Positions 16,976 through 24,287 of a stretch of 64,000 nucleotides of DNA are shown here, in pieces (position 1 is the first letter of the stretch; each line of letters starts with the position of its first letter). The stretch is from Parabacteroides sp. ZJ-118. Its GTDB lineage: Bacteria; Bacteroidota; Bacteroidia; Bacteroidales; Tannerellaceae. The position numbers and the translations under genes are program-made. Location: assembly GCF_011038785.1 (NCBI RefSeq), contig NZ_JAAKDT010000004.1:1-64000 (forward strand), read 5' to 3'. Under the pieces are notes generated by a model, which was not told the DNA's origin, ran no database searches, and saw only the letters and a list, made by a program, of their open reading frames with translations.

Positions 16976-17898
16976 TTTTTGTATCTTTGAAGTCTTTGAA
17001 GAACTATCAATTTTATCTTTTGCAAAAAATTCACATTTGGAGAAACAAAAGATTTAAAGTGGTCTCGTTCGTATCTCAGATCTATTTCTATTTTGGACGG
17101 ATGTCTATTTGCCTTAAATCCTTCATCAACAGTTAGCGTTACATACGAGGATTCTTCAGTAGCTGGATGTGTGCCTTCTACGCCGATATACTGAATAAGA
17201 TTTTTTGCAGGTACAATCGCCAATGAATTATTTGCCCGTGAATGTAGTCCATATTGAAAATCCCAAACATGGAAAACCATAGAAGTATCGGCGATGGTGT
17301 TTTTATAGCGTTTGTTGAAGAACTTGACCTCTTCTTCTGATGCAAACTGATTTGAATAGCCTCCAGTTTCAAAAAAGTTTTTAAGTTCCCTCATCTGCAT
17401 ATCAAAACCATCCCATGTTCGTTTCCAAGTAGCCCAACCCCAAGTCGGTGCGTATTGAGTAAATATATAGTCTGCTTTTTCAAAACACTTATGACCGGTC
17501 AAATGAGAACGTCCACTTATATGTCTAACATTCTTATTTTCACGATACTTATGTAGCATTTCCGCACAGAATAGGAAAAAAGCTTCTGTAGGGATGCAAT
17601 CATCCTCAAGAATTATTAACTCATCAACCAGCCCAAAAGCCCAAGAGATTGCAGTGTATGGTCCATATCCACAGCCAAGATTATTATTAAGAAACAGTTT
17701 ATTGACATTACAATCCCAATCAATTGCATTAACCAAGTTTTCAATTTCTTTAGATGCGTCCTTGTCTGATTGAGAGTTGGGGCGAGGTCCATCCTTAAAG
17801 ACATACAAATTTGATACTTTACATCTTTTCAAAGCATCAAGCATACGTACCGTATAATCCGGACGATTGAATGTTATTAGCAATACAGGAGTATCCAT
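16972..17898 (-). CDS. GT2/HlpA-like glycosyltransferase (GT-A fold)
   Basis: 308 residues. The start MDTPVLLITFNRPDYTVRML and the acidic metal-binding motif LIILEDDCIPTEAFFLF (about residue 95) fit GT-A enzymes; the block APTWGWATWKRTWDGFD is typical of the HlpA-like branch found in Bacteroidota capsule loci. It is the first gene of the AT-rich glycosyltransferase run, reading leftward. No TAnnTTTG box is evident just upstream, so it may depend on a distant promoter. Sugar unknown. Confidence 0.82.
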   Translation of the reverse strand: MDTPVLLITFNRPDYTVRMLDALKRCKVSNLYVFKDGPRPNSQSDKDASKEIENLVNAIDWDCNVNKLFLNNNLGCGYGPYTAISWAFGLVDELIILEDDCIPTEAFFLFCAEMLHKYRENKNVRHISGRSHLTGHKCFEKADYIFTQYAPTWGWATWKRTWDGFDMQMRELKNFFETGGYSNQFASEEEVKFFNKRYKNTIADTSMVFHVWDFQYGLHSRANNSLAIVPAKNLIQYIGVEGTHPATEESSYVTLTVDEGFKANRHPSKIEIDLRYERDHFKSFVSPNVNFLQKIKLIVLQRLQRYKK

Positions 17899-18221
17899 TC
17901 TATTTTCTCATATTAGTAAGTGTCCAAGCACAAAATTCAGCCATTGATAAGCCTCGGTGTCAGCGATACGTAAACCACCACTACAGCGTACTCTTGTCAA
18001 TCAACAAGTTACGTCCATGATAAAGTAAAAAACTTTTTGATTTCATGTTTTGCCCTGTCAGGCAGCTTTCTCCTGTCCCTGTTTTGGACGGGGAACGTAT
18101 TTATTGTTCACAGGCTTGACAGAGCCAGGTTGGGAAAGATGGTTTTCCTTACCAGGGAAACCACCTTTCCCTGATAAGGGAAGACACTATTCCCCGATAA
18201 GGTAAAAATGATTTACCAACT
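17899..18221. other. Degenerate intergenic stretch with coding scraps
   Basis: No intact gene. On the minus strand there is a short protein-like tail, GSVKPVNNKYVPRPKQGQEK then AA and stop (about 18062-18130), and another, RIADTEAYQWLNFVLGHLL with stop near 17914-17980; I recognise neither. Between 18140 and 18205 a motif resembling CCTTATCAGGGAA is repeated three times in degenerate form. It looks like the eroded edge of an earlier insertion. Confidence 0.45.
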
Positions 18222-18345
18222 CTATCCAATCCTTGCTGCATTGTCTTCTATCTTCCACTCTTCGATCGTACGCTTCTCCGTACTGAAATTGATCTCCACC
18301 TTCACCACCGGAAGACCGCAGAGCGTAGCATACTTCATCCCTAAT
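18222..18345 (-). pseudogene. 3' remnant of an AAA-ATPase/PD-(D/E)XK gene
   Basis: Reads YATLCGLPVVKVEINFSTEK followed by RTIEEWKIED and a stop, matching the C-terminus of the intact protein at 21760-23340 (FALCGLPVVKVGINFDSERR then TLGDWRIEEY). Only about 40 codons remain. The DNA is diverged from the intact copy, so it is an old relic of another family member and not a recent duplication. Confidence 0.8.
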
Positions 18346-18356
18346 CGCACCACGTA

Positions 18357-18716
18357 TTACTTAGAGCAACGAGGAGAAAGACTTTTATAGACATTCAGTC
18401 CCCCTTTATTGGTCGGATAAATAATAGTATCTATGAAATAGCATTTCCCATCTATGCCATAAAGGACATTATTAGGTACCGCATCAAATATATCATAGAC
18501 CCCATTCGTATAATATTCTCCATCCAACTCGGCAGTAAAACCGTAAGACAATAGTGAAGTACGAATCTCTTCCTCTGTAGCCTCTCGCTCTGATCGAACA
18601 AAAGGCTGCGTCAATACGGCACAGACATTTTCTGAGGTATTCAATGAAAATCCAATTAGATCGTATGCACAATCAGGAAAATAGTAATTATGAACGTTGA
18701 TTCTTTCCGGAGGGCT
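18357..18716 (-). pseudogene. C-terminal remnant of a putative polyvalent-protein kinase domain gene
   Basis: The open frame from a stop at 18717 reads ERINVHNYYFPDCAYDLIGF then AVLTQPFVRSEREATEEEI and ends with NNVLYGIDGKCYFIDTIIYP. That order (HNYxFP, YxLIGF, QPFV, NVL-x3-DG-xxYFID) is what I know from Bacteroidales proteins annotated as putative polyvalent protein kinase domain. The N-terminal half is absent and no ATG precedes the conserved part; TTG at 18644 is the only plausible start and would discard part of it. Probably non-functional. Confidence 0.6.
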
Positions 18717-18867
18717 TCAATTTGGACTCCCTTGCAATACGTTGTTCCCGCAAGCGCTTGAATTGACTCAAACGTTCGGTAAGAGATAGAGGCTGCCTCT
18801 GCCAAGACGCTATGGAACGCTTCTTTGCCTCTATATCCAAAAGGTGACGTTCGTTTAATTGAGTCAT
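18688..18867 (-). CDS. Small basic hypothetical protein, 59 aa
   Basis: ATG at 18867 gives MTQLNERHLLDIEAKKRSIA, then LTERLSQFKRLREQRIARES, a charged, helix-rich sequence that looks protein-like, unlike the competing frames. It lies 30 bp downstream of a good Bacteroidota promoter (18897-18925) that also precedes the gene at 20764. It overlaps the 5' edge of the kinase remnant and may once have been its upstream partner. Function unknown. Confidence 0.45.
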   Translation of the reverse strand: MTQLNERHLLDIEAKKRSIASWQRQPLSLTERLSQFKRLREQRIARESKLKPSGKNQRS

Positions 18868-18896
18868 AATCGTTCATTTCTATAATGATTCTGAGA

Positions 18897-18925
18897 CAAA
18901 GATAGATTTTTTTGGCACATAACAA
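18897..18925 (-). promoter_or_regulatory. Promoter for the 59-aa gene, copy of the one at 20777-20806
   Basis: On the minus strand: TTG, 18 bases, then TATCTTTG (TAnnTTTG consensus). The surrounding 50 or so bases (ACAAAGATAGATTTTTTTGG and GGCACATAACAACAGG) are almost identical to those upstream of the gene at 20021-20764. Confidence 0.65.
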
Positions 18926-18988
18926 CAGGGAGCCCATTATTTGATTCGTCCGTACTTTCACCCTTGCATTTCTGAGACCTTTCAATTG

Positions 18989-19450
18989 TCAAGACCCAGC
19001 CTTACTCTCTATGGTAATTAAACGAGATTGAGATGCCAAATAGGATGCCATCATGACAAACTCCGGAGCGTACGAAGCACCAATCATCGGCTTCTCGTCA
19101 CGATAATAATATATCCCCGCATGATACTGATTAGGGGAATGTGGATTCACCATGACCTTGCAATGATACCCTTGCGTTTTCACTCTATGACATGAACCAA
19201 CTGATAATTCAGCATAGCCATATAGCGTATCTCCCTCTTTGCGTGGCTTGAATTTTACGTTTTCCCTTGACGGAACCTTGAGTGCAATTCTCCAAACAGA
19301 AAGGTAGCTTTCAGGATCACCACTCTTTAATATCGCAAGAAAAAAAGCGGATGGAGAAATCGCTCCGTCCAGAATCATCGACGGTGAGAAGAGAATACGA
19401 GCTATCATTTCCTCATCAACCAATGTTTGAAGTTCCGGCGAATTACCCAT
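18989..19450 (-). CDS. Hypothetical protein, 153 aa, third gene of a three-gene unit
   Basis: The ATG for MGNSPELQTLVDEEMIARIL overlaps the previous gene stop by 8 bp. The sequence is soluble with a predicted mixed alpha/beta pattern; segments such as GDTLYGYAELSVGSCHRVKT and NQYHAGIYYYRDEKPMIG look structured. I recognise no family. Tight overlap with two other genes behind a dedicated promoter implies that the three products act together. Confidence 0.7.
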   Translation of the reverse strand: MGNSPELQTLVDEEMIARILFSPSMILDGAISPSAFFLAILKSGDPESYLSVWRIALKVPSRENVKFKPRKEGDTLYGYAELSVGSCHRVKTQGYHCKVMVNPHSPNQYHAGIYYYRDEKPMIGASYAPEFVMMASYLASQSRLITIESKAGS

Positions 19451-20024
19451 TGTAATCGAGCAGCAAATGTATATTCTCAATCACTTTCACTACTCGATTT
19501 GCCTCAAATGACTCTTGCCCCATCATTTTGCTCTCACCTTTCAGTGCGGCATAAGAAAAGTCATTATTGCCAATGCTTAAAGAGGCGACATCGCCATTTT
19601 TGATGGACAGAAGCAGGGTTCCATTAGGACTGGGGAATAAATTCCAACATTTAAGTTCCAATCCGGAAAGAGAATCAATTACCCTCTTCGTGTTCTCGTA
19701 TGCCTGTTTTTCCAACGGTGAAGCCCCATAACCATCCCAATTATCATATTGGAGGTTTGAATATAGTGACTCAAGACGTTGTAACATCCGTGTTTTTGAA
19801 ACAAAATCATCTGATAATTCAGCTGCTAATCCTACCTTTAACGAATAATCATGAAAGGAAGAGCCACTCTGTTCCACAACACATTCCGGAGCAGAAGATG
19901 CAGCCGTAGCCTCATAGGTCCCCATGCTAATGGACAGCGCAGACATAACGGTCAGTACGAAAGTACTGTGTAAACTATGAGAATGCGAAATCGGATCCGC
20001 CAATTTGAAATTCATCTCGTTCAT
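19443..20024 (-). CDS. Hypothetical protein, 193 aa, with an NWDGYGA motif
   Basis: Starts MNEMNFKLADPISHSHSLHS with a moderately hydrophobic stretch at residues 22-38. The conserved part is LQYDNWDGYGASPLEKQAYE followed by NLFPSPNGTLLLSI; the NWDGYGA...N...PxxxG order recurs in small uncharacterised proteins found in mobile regions of many bacteria. No catalytic motif is evident. The start overlaps the stop of the 247-residue protein upstream by ATGA and its own stop overlaps the next gene, so it is the middle member of a coupled unit. Confidence 0.72.
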   Translation of the reverse strand: MNEMNFKLADPISHSHSLHSTFVLTVMSALSISMGTYEATAASSAPECVVEQSGSSFHDYSLKVGLAAELSDDFVSKTRMLQRLESLYSNLQYDNWDGYGASPLEKQAYENTKRVIDSLSGLELKCWNLFPSPNGTLLLSIKNGDVASLSIGNNDFSYAALKGESKMMGQESFEANRVVKVIENIHLLLDYNG

Positions 20025-20764
20025 TTTGACCTATCCATTAGTCCGATGATATCGGGTGTTATTAAATCATGGAACGCCCCATATATAACATCATTCAGCA
20101 TTGAAGAAACACTGAGAACGTCCGAAGTTTTTACATTTGCAGCTGTTGCCTTCAGTTCCAAAACCAAACGCAGATTATGCTCATCGATAATCTCTACGAA
20201 GAAATATACAACAAGACGGCCATCACCCAAATCGACATTTGCCTCTCGGCTCAATTTTATAGGCTTTGGGCTGTCATCCGGCACATTGAGTTTAGCGACC
20301 TCTCGGATGTTTTCATCAGCGAAAGTATACGGAATTGCCGATTTGTACGCATTCATAATATCTTCAGCACTCAAATCCCATTGATTATTTTTCTTGATTG
20401 AGAGAGAACTGACGTTGCTAATCCGCATTATTTGCAGGAAAGAGACCAGTTTGCCAATGTTCGGCTGCATAGTGTCGGCAAAAGACTTGTAATCCTCTGC
20501 TCCAACTAAAACGGATGAATTAGTGTTGTGAAAATCAAATGACAACGGCTTTCCCTCAGCTGTTAATTTAATCGATGCAAGTTCAGGATTATCATGCGGG
20601 TTAAAATCGACACCAAAATTATCCTTGAAAAACGTTGTAAGGGCTTCTGTTTGGGATGACAACGATATATCCGCATACTCTACATCAGCAGACGCACTTC
20701 GCATAAAGGTTCTATTGTAGACTTTATGCTCACTATTTTGATATGGATTATGTATCGAAACCAT
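20021..20764 (-). CDS. Hypothetical protein, 247 aa, weakly TIGR04255-like; first gene of the unit
   Basis: The ATG for MVSIHNPYQNSEHKVYNRTF is chosen because it lies just 12 bp after the promoter; the 18 upstream codons fall inside the promoter. The C-terminal end, SSMLNDVIYGAFHDLITPDI, resembles the ending of TIGR04255 proteins, which are of unknown function and often found in defence or mobile contexts; this similarity is weak and from memory. It heads an overlapping three-gene operon (to 18989). Confidence 0.68.
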   Translation of the reverse strand: MVSIHNPYQNSEHKVYNRTFMRSASADVEYADISLSSQTEALTTFFKDNFGVDFNPHDNPELASIKLTAEGKPLSFDFHNTNSSVLVGAEDYKSFADTMQPNIGKLVSFLQIMRISNVSSLSIKKNNQWDLSAEDIMNAYKSAIPYTFADENIREVAKLNVPDDSPKPIKLSREANVDLGDGRLVVYFFVEIIDEHNLRLVLELKATAANVKTSDVLSVSSMLNDVIYGAFHDLITPDIIGLMDRSK

Positions 20765-20776
20765 CGTTTTATGGCA

Positions 20777-20806
20777 CAAAGATAGATTTTTTTTGGCACA
20801 TAACAA
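20777..20806 (-). promoter_or_regulatory. Promoter of the three-gene unit
   Basis: Minus strand: TTG, 19 bases, TATCTTTG, then the ATG 12 bases on. It matches the Bacteroidota -33/-7 pattern. A near-identical segment lies at 18897-18925, showing that this promoter region was duplicated. Confidence 0.7.
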
Positions 20807-20833
20807 CAGGAAACCCATTATTTGATTCGTCCT

Positions 20834-20932
20834 TTAGCCCCTCCTAAAAATATCCCTCTCATAGACCTGCCCTTTAAGGCGACTGCCATAGCGGTTGGCG
20901 ATGATGGCGCGGGGCTGCTTACGGATAGAGCC
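20834..20932 (-). pseudogene. C-terminal remnant, probably of a UDP-glucose/nucleotide-sugar dehydrogenase
   Basis: Reads GSIRKQPRAIIANRYGSRLK then GQVYERDIFRRG and a stop. The NR-Y...L...VY-RDIF-R ending is how Bacteroidota UDP-glucose 6-dehydrogenases finish. The frame upstream is closed by a stop after a few codons. It is a 32-residue relic, consistent with earlier capsule genes having occupied this place. The parent family is inferred from the tail only. Confidence 0.5.
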
Positions 20933-20994
20933 AAATAATCCTGCATGACCTTCTCAAAGTAATCTTTGCTTTCCATTTCTAGGGGTGGTTTGTC

Positions 20995-21486
20995 TCATCC
21001 TTCCCCTAGCACATACTTCCTGATCCCATACCGGATGCTCGGTACATTCGCCCCGTTCACGAACGTGAGGTGGGGCAGGATGGCGTTGATGAAGGCCCGG
21101 CTCTTGACCAGCTTACGGGGAGACGAGTAGTCGGCCAGGATATCGTTGTAAAGGTCCGTCAATACCGTCTGGCAAAGGACGACCGTGTCCGGGCAGGCGC
21201 ATAGGCGAGCCTCGTAGGCAAGACGGACCGCCTCGTCCGGGATGAACAAGGCCAACGAGGAGGGTTCAGCCGTCGCCGAAGGGGCGGGAGATTTTACCGG
21301 AGGAGAGGGTGACTCATGAAGTCCCGACTCCGCGGGCGTAATCCAGCGTTCCGTCCGCGTCACCGTCCCGTCACCACAATGGATGTTCTGGATGGCGATG
21401 GTGGCATTGGGCAGGATCTGCACGTTACCTCCATTGATAGTATAGCCAGAACGTGCCTTTTCCGCCCGCTCTTGATTTTCTGTCAT
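20995..21486 (-). CDS. Hypothetical protein, 163 aa, Bacteroidales capsule-region family
   Basis: Starts MTENQERAEKARSGYTINGG followed by NVQILPNATIAIQNIHCGDG, then a proline-rich linker (SPSPPVKSPAPSATAEPS, about residues 58-76) and a helical C-terminal domain (residues 80-163). The two-part layout suggests an N-terminal beta-rich segment tethered to a helical domain. I know no function. It is as GC-rich as the cassette at 23661-27682 and unlike the AT-rich genes to its left, so it may belong with that cassette. Confidence 0.7.
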   Translation of the reverse strand: MTENQERAEKARSGYTINGGNVQILPNATIAIQNIHCGDGTVTRTERWITPAESGLHESPSPPVKSPAPSATAEPSSLALFIPDEAVRLAYEARLCACPDTVVLCQTVLTDLYNDILADYSSPRKLVKSRAFINAILPHLTFVNGANVPSIRYGIRKYVLGEG

Positions 21487-21759
21487 ATCTGTTTCAAAAT
21501 ATTAAGTATTAACAATAATCGCCCCTTTCACGGGAGCCTATTTATCTCACACAAGCCTGTACCGCCCGGATACGATCGCAAAACCGACAAAAGGACGGGG
21601 AATCTTTCAAATCTTGCAATCTTGCAAATCTTGCAGGCGACAATTTCCTCACACACACGAGCGCGCATGACGCGTACATTATAAAGGGTCCGTAAGCAGT
21701 TTGATTTAAACATCAGATATGCTGACATAGCACAGGGGGCTGTGAAAGACTCCCTTCTT
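21487..21759. other. Intergenic stretch with short direct repeats
   Basis: AATCTTGCAA-like units occur three times in tandem around 21605-21636. A segment near 21660 (GCGCGCATGACGCGTACA) resembles GTGCGCATGACGCGCACA inside the DUF3987 gene at about 24630. No gene is seen. Confidence 0.5.
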
Positions 21760-23340
21760 TCATGTGGTTGACGGATGATATTCTTCTATCCTCCAATCTC
21801 CCAAGGTTCTTCGCTCACTGTCAAAGTTTATGCCTACCTTCACCACCGGCAGTCCGCACAACGCGAAGCGATCGGGATAGTTTTTCAAGTCAATCTGCCG
21901 CATGGCGGCATCCGCCGTTTTATCCAGTTTCAGCTCTATCACATAGAGCGTGGCCTGCGTGCGCATCACCATATCCACACGCCCGCGCGGAGTGCGCACC
22001 TCCACATCCACATACATGCCCAGCAAACTGAAGATGGTGTAGAGCAACGATTGGTAATGCCCCTCGTAATCGGTATTGTCGCACTGCGGCACGGTGGCAA
22101 GAAATGTCTGCAGCAAGCGCAAGCCATCGTCCAACCGTTCCTCGGAAATGGCTTCAAACAAAAGTGCCACGGTCGTAAGCCCGTCCATGGTGTATTGATG
22201 CAGATATCCGGGCAACAAGCTCTTCATCAACCCCATGCGCACTTCTTTATTGGGGATATCCAACGTATAGAGCTGTGTAAGCGGAGAATAATCCTTTATC
22301 GTCACATACCCGCTTTGATAAAGCAACGGGGCGATATTGGTCATCCGTTCCGTAGGGGCGTCGAACGATTCGGCAAGCGCTTTCCGTTCGCCTACCTGCT
22401 GCGGTTTTACATGGAACTTGTTCAGCATCTCTATCAGATAGACGGGAGTTCCGCTACCAAACCAGTAAGAATTCATCTTGCCGTCGGCAAAAGCGTTCAG
22501 CAGGCTGAAAGGATTGTAAATATCGGGCGACGGCCAAGTGAAATGATAACCGTCATAATTTTTTTTCAATTCGGCAAGCACCTCCTCGCGGGTCAACCCC
22601 ATGCGCATGGCCAGCAGATTCAAATCACGGTCCATCTGCGTCTGCATTTCCTCTTCGCTTATACCGCAGATAGCGGCATAAGGTTCGTCCATGCTGATAT
22701 TCTTGATATTGTTCAGTTCGCTGAAGATGCTTAGCTGGGAGAACTTCGTGATGCCGGTCAGGAAAACGTAACGCAGATAAGGGTCGCAAGCCTTCAGTGG
22801 ACTGTAAAAATTACGCATCATATTGCGCAATGCAGGCAAGTCCTTCTCTTCGTGCACCACATCGAGGAGCGGGGCGTCGTATTCGTCAATGAGGACTACC
22901 ACCTGCTTGCCGGTCTGCCCAAAGGCACGCAAGATAAGTCCGGAAAAGCGGTCATTCAGAGTCACCTCCTCCTCTTTATGCCCATACACCTCTTCATATC
23001 TGGACAATTGGACACGCAGCATCTGTTCCAGCCGTTCCTCATCCACATGTTTCGCCAGGCTCATGTCAAAGTGAAGCACCGGATACTTGTTCCATTCCGT
23101 CTCCAGCTTCTCCATGGCAAGCCCTTCAAACAGTTCCCGGCAGCCCTCGAAATAAGCGTGTAACGTGCTGGTGAGCAAACTTTTGCCAAAACGTCGCGGA
23201 CGGCTCAGGAACAGATATTTGGCATCGGAATGCGTCATACGATACACATATTCCGTCTTGTCAATATATAAATAGTTCTTCCTGCGGATTTCCGAGAAAG
23301 TTTGTATTCCTATCGGGTAAAGTTGCCGTTGCTGCGTCAT
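21760..23340 (-). CDS. AAA-ATPase-like protein with C-terminal PD-(D/E)XK nuclease-like domain
   Basis: 526 residues from the ATG for MTQQRQLYPIGIQTFSEIRR; seven upstream codons are not used. The N-terminal AAA-ATPase-like domain has a degenerate Walker A (LFLSRPRRFGKSLLTSTL) and Walker B (VVVLIDEYDAPLLD). The C-terminal half carries the nuclease-like core, VDVEVRTPRGRVDMVMRTQA then LYVIELKLD, with the D...E-x-K triad. These proteins are abundant and repeated in Bacteroidales and are presumed mobile or regulatory; their substrate is unknown. A TATCTTTG box lies about 100 bp upstream. A relic of a relative sits at 18222-18345. Confidence 0.88.
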   Translation of the reverse strand: MTQQRQLYPIGIQTFSEIRRKNYLYIDKTEYVYRMTHSDAKYLFLSRPRRFGKSLLTSTLHAYFEGCRELFEGLAMEKLETEWNKYPVLHFDMSLAKHVDEERLEQMLRVQLSRYEEVYGHKEEEVTLNDRFSGLILRAFGQTGKQVVVLIDEYDAPLLDVVHEEKDLPALRNMMRNFYSPLKACDPYLRYVFLTGITKFSQLSIFSELNNIKNISMDEPYAAICGISEEEMQTQMDRDLNLLAMRMGLTREEVLAELKKNYDGYHFTWPSPDIYNPFSLLNAFADGKMNSYWFGSGTPVYLIEMLNKFHVKPQQVGERKALAESFDAPTERMTNIAPLLYQSGYVTIKDYSPLTQLYTLDIPNKEVRMGLMKSLLPGYLHQYTMDGLTTVALLFEAISEERLDDGLRLLQTFLATVPQCDNTDYEGHYQSLLYTIFSLLGMYVDVEVRTPRGRVDMVMRTQATLYVIELKLDKTADAAMRQIDLKNYPDRFALCGLPVVKVGINFDSERRTLGDWRIEEYHPSTT

Positions 23341-23660
23341 ATATGTCCCTCCCTCGCGCATTGTTTACTTATCTTATCGACCCGAAGAATGGCCTGTATT
23401 TCTTTTGACTGTAAGCGCATAATCCCACTTTTTTCACAAAGATAGGAAGAAATATCGAAAACGGAAATTATTTACGCAATAACGCATACTTCATCTCCGC
23501 CCGCCATACGCCCCAGGGGTGGTTTATATTTATTTTTATCCTCTTCTCATCCACCGTACGTCCGTTTTCGTACCCGTCTCGTCCATCGCTATTCCGGGAC
23601 CGGGCGGAAACGCATTCCTTTACCGGCGATAACCAAATCATCAATTAATTTTATCCGATC
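23341..23660. other. Divergent intergenic region between AAA-ATPase gene and the plus-strand cassette
   Basis: Minus strand: a TATCTTTG -7 box at 23437-23444 for the AAA-ATPase gene. Composition shifts sharply here from average to GC-rich on entering the cassette. I see no clear plus-strand TAnnTTTG box for the BT4734-like gene and no repeat. Confidence 0.5.
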
Positions 23661-24230
23661 ATGAAAGAGTCTATCTTTTCCTTTTTCAATGCCCCCGTCA
23701 CCAATCAGGTGCCGAACGGGGTTGTCTGTGTCAGCCAATTGCACGCCTATATCACCGCCAACGAGTGGCTGCGCGAGCGTACCGACCGGGTACGTGCCGC
23801 ATCAAGCGACGAGAAGCGATTCAGGCGACTGAAACAAAGTTTGCTACCTTATGTCACCCCCGCCGGGGTCTTCTCCTACCGCAAGGAAGACTTCCTGCTC
23901 GTGCCCTCGGGCGAGTTCGTCATCGACATCGACCATCTCCCCTCGCCCGAGGAGGCGATCCGTTGGCGAGACACGCTGTTCGCCGACGAGCGGCTGCGCC
24001 CCGACCTCGCCTTCGTCAGCCCCAGCACCACGGGCGTAAAACTCATCGTGCCTTACCGCCTGTCCGTTACCGCCACGATCGAGTGGGCTTTCGACGAGGC
24101 TCGACGATCGGCATGGGAATACCTCAAGTGGAGATACGGCTTGGAAGCCGATGCCTCGAACGCCGACCTCTCACGGGCTTGCTTCCTTTGCCACGATCCC
24201 TCGGCGAGGCTACGAGACCGGAATCGCTGA
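23661..24230 (+). CDS. BT4734/BF3469-family (VirE N-terminal-like) protein
   Basis: 189 residues. The block DFLLVPSGEFVIDIDHLPSP with AFVSPSTTGVKLIVPYRLSV is the signature of the BT4734/BF3469 family, related to the N-terminal domain of VirE and to archaeo-eukaryotic primase-like proteins in mobile elements. The two acidic residues in DIDHL could bind metal as in primases. The next gene encodes a DUF3987 protein, the usual partner. First gene of a six-gene plus-strand cassette; likely DNA-binding or priming, which is inferred. The product ends soon after CFLCHDPSARLRD, at the normal end of the domain. Confidence 0.85.
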   Translation: MKESIFSFFNAPVTNQVPNGVVCVSQLHAYITANEWLRERTDRVRAASSDEKRFRRLKQSLLPYVTPAGVFSYRKEDFLLVPSGEFVIDIDHLPSPEEAIRWRDTLFADERLRPDLAFVSPSTTGVKLIVPYRLSVTATIEWAFDEARRSAWEYLKWRYGLEADASNADLSRACFLCHDPSARLRDRNR

Positions 24231-24287
24231 TAGCGAACAAGTGACAGTTATCGTTTATAAATCCATATTCACCATTTATTATTCATT

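Noticed and set aside
18656-18985. 109-codon frame, minus strand
   Set aside because: It runs through the promoter at 18897-18925 and reads unlike a protein; the overlapping 59-codon frame is the better candidate.
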